From: Herminiimonas sp. CN
Lineage (GTDB): Bacteria; Pseudomonadota; Gammaproteobacteria; Burkholderiales; Burkholderiaceae_D
Reading direction: 5' to 3'
DNA: 39,294 nt
NCBI RefSeq assembly: GCF_000622895.1
Contig: NZ_AVCC01000025.1
Coordinates: 1-39,294, forward strand
Notes under the pieces: model-generated
The model's input: only the letters and a program-made list of their open reading frames with translations
The model's database searches: none
Told to the model about the DNA's origin: nothing
Shown: positions 28,336 to 35,909 of the stretch, piece by piece
Layout of the letters: each line of letters starts with the position of its first letter
Numbering within the stretch: the first letter of the stretch is position 1
Translations under genes and position numbers: made by a program

Positions 28336-29118
28336 ATGGAATTCGAAGACATCCTCTACGAAGTGCGCAACACCGTTGCCTGGATCACGATCAACCGCCC
28401 TGACAAGATGAACTCGTTCCGCGGCCAGACCTGCGACGAAATCATCAAAGCCCTGAACAAGGCCGGCTACGACCGCAACGTCGGTGCCATCGTGCTGGCC
28501 GGCGCCGGCGACCGCGCTTTCTGCACCGGCGGCGACCAGTCCGCCCACAACGGCAACTACGACGGCCGCGGCACCATCGGTCTGCCGATGGAAGAGCTGC
28601 ACACCGCCATCCGTGACGTACCCAAGCCCGTGATTGCCCGTGTGCAAGGCTTCGCCATCGGCGGCGGCAACGTGCTGTGCACCATCTGTGATCTGACCAT
28701 TGCGTCCGAGAAAGCCATCTTCGGCCAAGTCGGCCCCAAGATGGGCTCGGTAGATCCTGGCTACGGTACCGCTTTCCTGGCCCGCGTGGTCGGCGAGAAG
28801 AAGGCCCGCGAAATCTGGTACCTGAACCGTCGCTACTCCGGCGCCGAAGCCGTGGCCATGGGCTTGGCCAACGCCGTCGTGCCACACGACCAGCTGGATG
28901 CTGAAGTGCAGAAGTGGGGCGAGGAAATTGGTGAGCGCAGTCCCACGGCCATTGCGATTGCTAAGCGCAGCTTCAATGCCGACACCGCCCACCAGAGCGG
29001 CATCGCGGGTCTGGGCATGTACGCACTCAAGCTGTACTACGACACCGAAGAGTCGCGCGAAGGCGTTAATGCGCTCAAGGACAAGCGTAAGCCCGACTTC
29101 CGCAAGTACGCGAAATAA
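28336..29118 (+). CDS. badI: 2-ketocyclohexanecarboxyl-CoA hydrolase, BadI-like
   Basis: BadI adds water to 2-ketocyclohexane-1-carboxyl-CoA and cleaves the ring to pimeloyl-CoA, the reverse-Claisen step of the pathway. The 260-residue crotonase-fold protein resembles BadI and the related naphthoate synthase MenB. Features are RPDKMNSFRGQTCDEII, the oxyanion-hole segments AFCTGGDQSAH and VQGFAIGGGNVL, the MenB-like FGQVGPKMGSVDPGYGTAFLAR and the C-terminal EGVNALKDKRKPDFRKY. A glutamate normally used by enoyl-CoA hydratases after GGG is absent (GGGNVL), as expected for BadI/MenB rather than a hydratase. It is 42 nt after badH. Confidence 0.9.
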   Translation: MEFEDILYEVRNTVAWITINRPDKMNSFRGQTCDEIIKALNKAGYDRNVGAIVLAGAGDRAFCTGGDQSAHNGNYDGRGTIGLPMEELHTAIRDVPKPVIARVQGFAIGGGNVLCTICDLTIASEKAIFGQVGPKMGSVDPGYGTAFLARVVGEKKAREIWYLNRRYSGAEAVAMGLANAVVPHDQLDAEVQKWGEEIGERSPTAIAIAKRSFNADTAHQSGIAGLGMYALKLYYDTEESREGVNALKDKRKPDFRKYAK

Positions 29119-29173
29119 GGCCAACCGCCGAAGCACCCCAGCCCTTGCTTTTTGAATCCAAACAGGAGACATG

Positions 29174-30325
29174 ATGAATCCCTACATTGACGACGACCTC
29201 GCGACGCTGGCTGAACACGCCCGTCGTTTTGCTACCGGGCGCGTGGCGCCAGGCTTTCTGGAGCGCGATAAAACCCGCGTTCTGGATCGCGCACTGATGC
29301 GCGAAATGGGCGAGATGGGCTTCATCGCGCCTGAATTGCCGGAGCAGTATGGCGGCCAAGGGCTGGGCTGCTTGGCAGCGGGTGTGATTCACGAAGAAAT
29401 CGCCCGCGCCGACCTCAGCATTTCGTATATCAACCTGCTGGCTTCGCTCAACGGGCAGATTCTTGCGCAACACGGTAAAGCTGAGGTTGTCAAACCTTGG
29501 CTGGACAAGCTCACTCAGGGGCAGGCGCTGCTGGCGATTGCCCTGACCGAACCGCGCGGCGGTTCCGATGCGGCCAATCTGCGCCTGAAGATGGAGCGGG
29601 TCGGGGACCACTACGTGCTCAACGGCGAAAAAACCTCGATTTCAGCTGCCGACCAGGCCGATGCTGCGGTGGTGTTCGCCCGCACCGGTTCGGTCGAGTC
29701 TGGCGCGCACGGCGTGTCTGCAGTGCTGGTGCCGATGGATTTGCCAGGCATCACCCGCAACCGATTCGATTGCCACGGTCAACGCGCGATCGGGCGCGGC
29801 TCGCTGTTTTTTGAGAACGTGAAGGTGCCCGTCGATCACCTGCTGGGACAGGAGGGCAAGGGTTTCGTGCAGGTCATGCAGGGCTTTGATTTTTCCCGTG
29901 CCTTGATCGGCCTTCAGGTGCTGGCGGTGGCCCGTGTCGCACTGGAAGAGACCTGGGAATATGTAGCCCAGCGGCAGGCATTTGGCCAGCCCCTGTCTGC
30001 ATTCCAGGGCGTGTCGCACCCGCTGGCAGATTTCGACACGCAGGTGGTCGCGGCCCGGCTGCTGTGCCTACAGACACTTTGGCTCAAGGACAAGGGCGCG
30101 CCGCACACCGCCGAAGCCGCGATGTGCAAATGGTGGGGCCCCAAGCTGGCCTATGATGTTGTGCATCAGTGCCTGCTGATGTTCGGCCACGGCGGTTACG
30201 ACCACGGCCTGATGGAGCAGCGGCTACGCGACGTGCTGGGCTTCCAGATCGGCGATGGCACGGCCCAAATCATGAAGACCATTATTGCCCGTACCCGCGC
30301 CGGGCGTGCAGCCGTTCCGGCGTAA
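29174..30325 (+). CDS. aliB: Cyclohexanecarboxyl-CoA dehydrogenase, AliB-like
   Basis: AliB is the FAD-dependent acyl-CoA dehydrogenase that converts cyclohexanecarboxyl-CoA to cyclohex-1-ene-1-carboxyl-CoA, passing electrons to ETF. The 383-residue protein has LTEPRGGSDAANL and YVLNGEKTSIS (FAD and substrate region), the middle beta domain, and the C-terminal helical domain with QRQAFGQPLSAFQGVSHPLAD and FGHGGYDHGLMEQRLRDVLGFQIGDGTAQI. In most family members the segment is YEGTxQI, with the Glu as catalytic base; here D361 occupies that place. This is one of two dehydrogenases in the cluster. ATG 29174 suits the AGGAG spacing better than ATG 29171. Confidence 0.85.
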   Translation: MNPYIDDDLATLAEHARRFATGRVAPGFLERDKTRVLDRALMREMGEMGFIAPELPEQYGGQGLGCLAAGVIHEEIARADLSISYINLLASLNGQILAQHGKAEVVKPWLDKLTQGQALLAIALTEPRGGSDAANLRLKMERVGDHYVLNGEKTSISAADQADAAVVFARTGSVESGAHGVSAVLVPMDLPGITRNRFDCHGQRAIGRGSLFFENVKVPVDHLLGQEGKGFVQVMQGFDFSRALIGLQVLAVARVALEETWEYVAQRQAFGQPLSAFQGVSHPLADFDTQVVAARLLCLQTLWLKDKGAPHTAEAAMCKWWGPKLAYDVVHQCLLMFGHGGYDHGLMEQRLRDVLGFQIGDGTAQIMKTIIARTRAGRAAVPA

Positions 30326-30377
30326 CCCTGCTTTCGCCTTGGCGGTAAGGCAAACAACAACCTAAAGGAGACAAATC

Positions 30378-32021
30378 ATGGAATTCGATGCTGTTTTGAT
30401 TCCGCCGCGTCGTGCGGCGAGCATTGCGCAAGGACTCTGGCATGACAGGACGATCAACGATTATCTGGACGCCTGTGTGGAGAGCATTCCTGATAAAGTC
30501 GCGCTGACAGCGGTACAGGTCGACGGTGGCGTGGTTACGAGCTTCACTTACCGCGAATTGGCTACCATGGCCGACCGCATCGCCGTCGGTCTGTCACGCT
30601 TGGGTGTGGGCCGCAACGACGTGGTGTCCTGCCAGTTGCCCAACTGGTGGCAGTTCACGCTGACGTATCTGGCCTGCTCGCGCATCGGCGCGGTAATGAA
30701 CCCGCTGATGCACATTTTCCGTGAGCACGAGCTGTCGTTCATGCTCAAGCATGGGGCTGCCAAGGTCATGATTGCGCCCAAGGTATTTCGTGGGTTCGAC
30801 TACGAGCAGATGGTGACGGCCTTGCAGCCTACCCTGCCGGATCTCCAGCATGTGGTGATCGTGGGCGGCAGTGGCGCCAACAGCTTCGAGGCGCTGCTCA
30901 GCGACCCGAAATGGGAGCAGGAGCCTGATGCCCGGGACATCCTGAGCCGCCACCGCCCAAGCCCGGACGACATCACGCAAATGATGTACACCTCGGGCAC
31001 CACCGGTGAGCCGAAGGGCGTGATGCACACCGCCAACACCACCATGGGCAACATCATCCCTTATGCAGCGCGACTGCACCTGGGCTCCGATGACGTGATA
31101 TTGATGGCGTCGCCGATGTCGCACCAGACCGGTTTCATGTACGGGCTGATGATGCCCATCATGCTCAAGGCCAGCGCCGTGCTGCAGGACATCTGGGAGC
31201 CCAAGACGGCAATCAAGCTGATCCGTGAGCATGGCGTCACCTTCACCATGGCTTCGACGCCGTTCCTGACTGACTTGGCCAGGACGGTGACGGAATCCGG
31301 TAGTGCGGTTCCGACGCTGCGCACCTTCCTCTGTGCCGGAGCACCGATTCCAGGGCCGTTGGTCGAGCAGGCACGCCAGGCGATGGGAACCAAAATCATC
31401 TCGGCCTGGGGCATGACCGAAAATGGGGCGGTCACGCTGACCAAGCTCGACGACGCTGATGAGCGCTCGGTCAACAGCGACGGTTGTCCGCTGCCTGGGG
31501 TGGAGGTGAAGGTGGTCGATTTCGATGGTGCTGCGCTCCCGTCTGGCGTCCCGGGTAAGTTGCTGCTGCGCTCCTGCTCGAACTTTGGTGGCTACCTGCA
31601 TCGTTCGCAGTTCAATGCCACCGATGCAGAGGGCTGGTTCGACACCGGCGACCTGGCGAGCATTGACGCGCAGGGTTATATCCGCATCACTGGGCGCAGC
31701 AAGGATGTGATCATCCGCGGCGGCGAGAACATTCCGGTGGTTGAGATCGAAACAATGCTGTACCGGCATCCCGCCATTAATACGGTAGTCATCGTCGCCT
31801 ATCCCGACGAGCGGCTGGGTGAGCGGGCCTGCGCCATCGTTGTTCCAAAACCGGGCCAAAGCGTCGACCTGCCTTCGATTGTGGATTTCCTGAAAGCGCA
31901 GAAGGTCGCCGTGCAATACATCCCGGAGCGGCTGATCGTTCGTGAAATGATGCCCGCCACACCGACCGGGAAAATCCAGAAATTTAAGCTGCGCCAAATG
32001 CTGATTGACGGTGCAATCTGA
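30378..32021 (+). CDS. aliA: Cyclohexanecarboxylate-CoA ligase, AliA-like
   Basis: AliA activates cyclohexanecarboxylate with ATP and CoA, the entry reaction. The 547-residue adenylate-forming enzyme carries the phosphate-binding loop YTSGTTGEPKG (204-214), the A4/A5 region SAWGMTENGAVTLT, the GWFDTGDLASID motif and hinge GRSKDVIIRGGENI (439-452). The catalytic lysine is K532 in PTGKIQKFKLR. AAAGGAG precedes ATG 30378. Substrate assignment comes from the neighbouring ring-degradation genes; by sequence alone it could also act on related alicyclic or medium-chain acids. It lies 52 nt after aliB and 45 nt before the likely badK start. Confidence 0.86.
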   Translation: MEFDAVLIPPRRAASIAQGLWHDRTINDYLDACVESIPDKVALTAVQVDGGVVTSFTYRELATMADRIAVGLSRLGVGRNDVVSCQLPNWWQFTLTYLACSRIGAVMNPLMHIFREHELSFMLKHGAAKVMIAPKVFRGFDYEQMVTALQPTLPDLQHVVIVGGSGANSFEALLSDPKWEQEPDARDILSRHRPSPDDITQMMYTSGTTGEPKGVMHTANTTMGNIIPYAARLHLGSDDVILMASPMSHQTGFMYGLMMPIMLKASAVLQDIWEPKTAIKLIREHGVTFTMASTPFLTDLARTVTESGSAVPTLRTFLCAGAPIPGPLVEQARQAMGTKIISAWGMTENGAVTLTKLDDADERSVNSDGCPLPGVEVKVVDFDGAALPSGVPGKLLLRSCSNFGGYLHRSQFNATDAEGWFDTGDLASIDAQGYIRITGRSKDVIIRGGENIPVVEIETMLYRHPAINTVVIVAYPDERLGERACAIVVPKPGQSVDLPSIVDFLKAQKVAVQYIPERLIVREMMPATPTGKIQKFKLRQMLIDGAI

Positions 32022-32066
32022 AGCCCCATGTCACATCCCACTAAACCAGCCTCGAAGACAACAATT

Positions 32067-32843
32067 ATGGAAGACACTCTTGTTCTGGTAGAAACCATCG
32101 GCCGGGTCGGCATGATTACGCTGAACCGGCCGCAGCAGATGAACGCCCTCAACGACGCGTTGATGGATGCACTAGGGCGCGCGTTGCTGGCGTTTGATGC
32201 AGACCAGGCCATCGGCGCCATCATCATCACCGGCAACGCCAGGGCTTTTGCCGCCGGGGCCGATATCGCGGCGATGGCGGACTGGGACTATATGGATGTC
32301 TACCAAAGCGACTTCATCACCCGCAACTGGGAAACCATTCGCCGGGTGCGCAAGCCGGTGATCGCTGCTGTGGCCGGTTTTGCCATGGGTGGCGGCTGCG
32401 AACTGGCGCTGGCCTGCGACATCGTGATTGCCGCCGACAGCGCAAAATTTGCGCTGCCCGAGATCAAGCTGGCTCTGCTGCCCGGTGCCGGCGGTACGCA
32501 GCGGCTGCCGTGCGCGATTGGCAAGGCCAAGGCCATGGATATGTGCCTCTCCGCGCGGACCCTGGATGCTGCCGAGGCCGATCGTTATGGCCTGGTTTCG
32601 CGCGTGGTGCCGGCGGACGCCTTGCACAGCGAGAGCATCGCTCTCGCCACGGCGATCGCGAGCTACTCGTTACCCGCACTGATGGCGATCAAGGAGTCGG
32701 TTAACCGCGCCTACGAGTCGTCGCTGTCCGAAGGCATCGGATTCGAACGGCGCCAACTGCATGCGCGTTTCGCCAGCGCTGATGCACACGAAGGCATGGT
32801 GGCCTTTCTCAACAAACGCAAGCCGGTATTCAAACACCGCTGA
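32067..32843 (+). CDS. badK: Cyclohex-1-ene-1-carboxyl-CoA hydratase, BadK-like
   Basis: BadK hydrates cyclohex-1-ene-1-carboxyl-CoA to 2-hydroxycyclohexane-1-carboxyl-CoA. The 258-residue crotonase has both catalytic glutamates, E112 in GGGCELALACD and E132 in ALPEIKLALLPGAGGTQRL. AFAAGADIAAM forms part of the oxyanion hole, and the end is HEGMVAFLNKRKPVFKHR. Phrases such as FITRNWETIR and GKAKAMDMCLSAR are characteristic of BadK. The start is uncertain: ATG 32028 would add 13 residues, and neither start has a clear Shine-Dalgarno; ATG 32067 gives a family-like N-terminus (VETIGRVGMITLNRP). Confidence 0.87.
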   Translation: MEDTLVLVETIGRVGMITLNRPQQMNALNDALMDALGRALLAFDADQAIGAIIITGNARAFAAGADIAAMADWDYMDVYQSDFITRNWETIRRVRKPVIAAVAGFAMGGGCELALACDIVIAADSAKFALPEIKLALLPGAGGTQRLPCAIGKAKAMDMCLSARTLDAAEADRYGLVSRVVPADALHSESIALATAIASYSLPALMAIKESVNRAYESSLSEGIGFERRQLHARFASADAHEGMVAFLNKRKPVFKHR

Positions 32844-32874
32844 CGACCAACCCCTTACGAATGGATCATCCATC

Positions 32875-34035
32875 ATGTCACTAGATACCGAATCCTTTGA
32901 GCTCTTGCTTGCCACCGTCCAGCGCTTCATTCACGAGCGTCTGGTGCCGGCCGAAAACACCGTGGAGGAACTCGACGAGGTGCCTGCCGACATCGTCGAG
33001 GATATGAAGGAGATGGGCCTGTTCGGCCTGTCGATCCCCGAGGAATACGGCGGCATTGGCCTGTCGATGAGCCAGGAGTGCCAGGTGGCCTTCGAGTTGG
33101 GCCAGACCGCGCTGGCATTTCGTTCGGTGTTCGGCACCAACGTCGGCATCGGCTCGCAGGGCATTCTGATGGATGGCACCGAAGAGCAGAAGCGCGAGTT
33201 TTTGCCGCGTGTGGCCAGCGGCGAACTGATCATGTCGTTTGCGCTCACTGAGCCGGATGCCGGATCCGATGCGGCCGCGCTGAAGACCAGGGCAGAGCTG
33301 GATGGCGACTGCTATGTGCTCAACGGCGTCAAACGCTTCATCACGAACGCGCCGCGCGCCGGCGCCTTCACGCTGATGGCGCGTACCGGTGGCGAAGGTG
33401 CCGGTGGCATCTCGTCGTTCATCGTGCCGTCCAATCTGCCTGGCATCAGCCTTGGCAAGCCTGACAAGAAGATGGGCCAGCGCGGCACCAAAACCTGCGA
33501 CGTCATTCTGGAGAACGTACGGGTGCCGGCCGCAAACATCATTGGCGGCGTGCCCGGCAAAGGCTTCAAGACTGCGATGAAAGTGCTCGACCGCGGACGA
33601 TTGCACGTGTCGGCGCTGTCCTGTGGCGTGGCGCAGCGGGTGCTGAACGAATCGGTCGCCTACGCCCGGGAACGCAAGCAATTCGGTCAGCGCATCGGCG
33701 ACTTCCAGCTGGTGCAGGCGATGCTGGCCGACAGCCAGGCAGAGCTATACGCCGGTTGGTCTATGGTGCAGGACTGCGCCCGGCGCTATGACGCCAAGCC
33801 GGCCGGGAAAAGCGATCCGGATGTCAGTATGCGCGCCTCGTGCGCCAAGATGTTCTGCACCGAAATGGTTGGCCGCGTGGCTGACCGCGGCGTTCAAGTG
33901 CACGGCGGCGCAGGTTACATCAACGAATACAAGGTCGAGCGCTTCTACCGCGACGTGCGGCTGTTGCGCTTGTACGAGGGCACCACGCAGATCCAGCAAC
34001 TGATCATCGGCCGCGAGCTGATGCGGCGTGACTGA
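32875..34035 (+). CDS. Acyl-CoA dehydrogenase, possible pimeloyl-CoA or other dicarboxylyl-CoA dehydrogenase
   Basis: This 386-residue FAD enzyme has the complete family set: IPEEYGGIGLSMSQ, the FAD-contact segments FALTEPDAGSDAAAL and CYVLNGVKRFITNA, MGQRGTKTCDVILENVRVP, YARERKQFGQRIGDFQLVQAMLAD, QVHGGAGYINEYKVERFYRDVR and LYEGTTQIQ. The normal catalytic glutamate is present, unlike in AliB. In the pathway a dehydrogenase is needed after BadI to start beta-oxidation of pimeloyl-CoA, and this enzyme is the obvious candidate. R. palustris instead uses a two-subunit PimC/PimD pair, so this is inference. ATG 32875 lies 31 nt after badK. Confidence 0.75.
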   Translation: MSLDTESFELLLATVQRFIHERLVPAENTVEELDEVPADIVEDMKEMGLFGLSIPEEYGGIGLSMSQECQVAFELGQTALAFRSVFGTNVGIGSQGILMDGTEEQKREFLPRVASGELIMSFALTEPDAGSDAAALKTRAELDGDCYVLNGVKRFITNAPRAGAFTLMARTGGEGAGGISSFIVPSNLPGISLGKPDKKMGQRGTKTCDVILENVRVPAANIIGGVPGKGFKTAMKVLDRGRLHVSALSCGVAQRVLNESVAYARERKQFGQRIGDFQLVQAMLADSQAELYAGWSMVQDCARRYDAKPAGKSDPDVSMRASCAKMFCTEMVGRVADRGVQVHGGAGYINEYKVERFYRDVRLLRLYEGTTQIQQLIIGRELMRRD

Positions 34036-34154
34036 GCTTGCCCTTTTTTCATTATTGAATGACCACCATGACATCGAGTTCCAAACATGTCTCCTTCTAG
34101 CGGCGCGACCCGCTGTTGATCGATCGCCAGCCTCGGAGGCAACGACGTTGTGGA

Positions 34155-34183
34155 AATCGGCGAAGCATGATGCTTCGCCGATT
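34155..34183. promoter_or_regulatory. Perfect 29-bp inverted repeat upstream of etfB
   Basis: AATCGGCGAAGCAT at 34155-34168 is repeated as its exact reverse complement at 34170-34183 around a single G. It lies in the 178-bp gap between the second acyl-CoA dehydrogenase and etfB, 30 nt before the etfB start. In RNA the stem would be about 12 bp with a 5-nt loop. A TATAGT box (34188-34193) follows at once. It could be an operator for a separate etfB-to-thiolase transcript or a terminator of the upstream operon; only a short TTTT follows, 10 nt later. Confidence 0.5.
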
Positions 34184-34213
34184 CGAGTATAGTTTTCCAG
34201 TCAAGGAGAAAAA

Positions 34214-34963
34214 ATGAAAATATTAGTCGCTGTCAAACGCGTGGTTGACTACAACGTCAAAGTCCGGGTCAAGTCAGACGGCACCGGTGTCGACATCGCC
34301 AACGTCAAGATGAGCATGAATCCGTTTGACGAGATCGCCCTCGAAGAGGCGGTGCGCCTGAAGGAGCAGGGCGTGGCGAGCGAAGTCATTGCCGTTTCCT
34401 GTGGCGTAACGCAATGCCAGGAAGTCCTGCGCGCTGCCATGGCCATTGGCGCCGACCGCGGCATCCTGGTCGAAACCAGCGCAGAACTGCAGCCCCTGGC
34501 TGTGGCCAAGCTGCTCAAGGCGCTGCTGGACAAGGAGCAGCCTGGCCTCGTGATTCTGGGCAAGCAGGCCATCGATGACGACTGCAATCAGACCGGCCAG
34601 ATGCTTGCCGCGCTGGCTGACTTGCCCCAGGCGACCTTTGCTTCCAAGGTCGAGGTTGCTGGCGGCAAGGTCAACGTCACCAGGGAAATCGATGGCGGTC
34701 TCGAAACCCTTTCGCTCGCCCTGCCGGCGGTCATTACTACCGATTTGCGCCTCAATGAGCCGCGCTACGTGACGCTCCCGAACATCATGAAGGCCAAGAA
34801 AAAGCCGCTGGAAACCATCAAGCCGGAAGACTTGGGTGTCGACGTGGCTCCGCGCATCAAGACCATCAAAGTCTCCGAGCCGCCCAAACGCAGCGCCGGT
34901 ATCATGGTGCCCGATGTGGCTGCTCTGGTGAGCAAGCTCAGAAACGAAGCCAAAGTAATCTAA
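34214..34963 (+). CDS. etfB: Electron transfer flavoprotein beta subunit
   Basis: EtfB with EtfA accepts electrons from acyl-CoA dehydrogenases and passes them to ETF-ubiquinone oxidoreductase. The 249-residue protein has the usual beta-subunit landmarks: [110 protein letters not shown] precedes ATG 34214. Its place in the cluster suggests an ETF produced with the two dehydrogenases here; whether the genome has another ETF is not visible. etfA follows after 13 nt. Confidence 0.94.
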   Translation: MKILVAVKRVVDYNVKVRVKSDGTGVDIANVKMSMNPFDEIALEEAVRLKEQGVASEVIAVSCGVTQCQEVLRAAMAIGADRGILVETSAELQPLAVAKLLKALLDKEQPGLVILGKQAIDDDCNQTGQMLAALADLPQATFASKVEVAGGKVNVTREIDGGLETLSLALPAVITTDLRLNEPRYVTLPNIMKAKKKPLETIKPEDLGVDVAPRIKTIKVSEPPKRSAGIMVPDVAALVSKLRNEAKVI

Positions 34964-34976
34964 GGAGTTGAACCAA

Positions 34977-35909
34977 ATGACTGCACTAGTTATCGCCGAA
35001 CACGACCACAACTCCATCAAGGGCGCAACCCTTAACACCATCAATGCCGCCGCCGCATGCGGTGGGGAAGTTCACGTTCTGGTGGCCGGCCATGCTTGCG
35101 GCGCGGCTGTCCAGGCAGCAGCCCGGATTGCCGGTGTGACCAAAGTGATCCACGTCGATAGCGAAGCCTTCATGCACGGCCTCGCTGAAAACGTCGCCGC
35201 CCAAGTGCTGGCAATCGCCGGCAGCTACAGCCACATTCTCTTTCCCGCCACCGCCAGCGGCAAGAACATTGCTCCGCGCGTGGCGGCCAAACTGGACGTG
35301 GCCCAGATCAGCGAGATATCGAAGGTCGAGAGCGCCGACACCTTCGAGCGCGCGATCTACGCCGGCAACGCCATCGCCACTGTGCAAAGCAATGACGCCA
35401 CCAAGGTGATCACGGTCCGCAGCACGGGGTTTGACGCGGCTGCAGCCTCCGGCGGTTGTGCCGTTGTGGAAACTCTCACTGCAACGGCTGACAGCGGAAA
35501 GTCGCGCTTTGTGGATCGTCAGGTTGCCGAGAATGACCGTCCGGAACTGACGGCGGCCAAGATCATCGTCTCCGGCGGGCGCGGCCTGGGCAGTGCGGAG
35601 AATTTCAATGTGGTGATGACGCCGCTGGCCGACAAGCTGGGCGCTGCCATCGGCGCCAGCCGCGCGGCGGTGGACGCGGGTTACGCCCAGAACGACCTGC
35701 AGGTGGGGCAGACGGGCAAAATCGTGGCACCGCAGCTGTACATTGCGGCGGGCATCTCGGGGGCCATTCAGCACTTGGCAGGGATGAAGGATTCGAAGGT
35801 GATCGTGGCGATCAACAAGGATCCGGAGGCGCCCATCTTCAGCGTGGCCGACTATGGCCTGGTGGCGGATTTGTTTGCCGCCGTGCCGGAACTGGTGGGT
35901 GCACTATGA
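34977..35909 (+). CDS. etfA: Electron transfer flavoprotein alpha subunit
   Basis: EtfA binds the redox-active FAD of the ETF heterodimer. The 310-residue protein shows the N-terminal domain ([22 protein letters not shown]) and the C-terminal FAD domain. The latter has [43 protein letters not shown] and [36 protein letters not shown] at 34968 is in frame, but ATG 34977 is chosen because GGAG lies 9 nt upstream. The stop overlaps the next gene's ATG by 4 nt (ATGA), coupling etfA to the fused beta-oxidation enzyme. Confidence 0.95.
   Translation: MTALVIAEHDHNSIKGATLNTINAAAACGGEVHVLVAGHACGAAVQAAARIAGVTKVIHVDSEAFMHGLAENVAAQVLAIAGSYSHILFPATASGKNIAPRVAAKLDVAQISEISKVESADTFERAIYAGNAIATVQSNDATKVITVRSTGFDAAAASGGCAVVETLTATADSGKSRFVDRQVAENDRPELTAAKIIVSGGRGLGSAENFNVVMTPLADKLGAAIGASRAAVDAGYAQNDLQVGQTGKIVAPQLYIAAGISGAIQHLAGMKDSKVIVAINKDPEAPIFSVADYGLVADLFAAVPELVGAL

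Noticed and set aside
34068..34100. Ten-residue open frame (MTSSSKHVSF) between the second acyl-CoA dehydrogenase and etfB
   Set aside because: It has no ribosome-binding site and no family; it could equally be random sequence in the leader.
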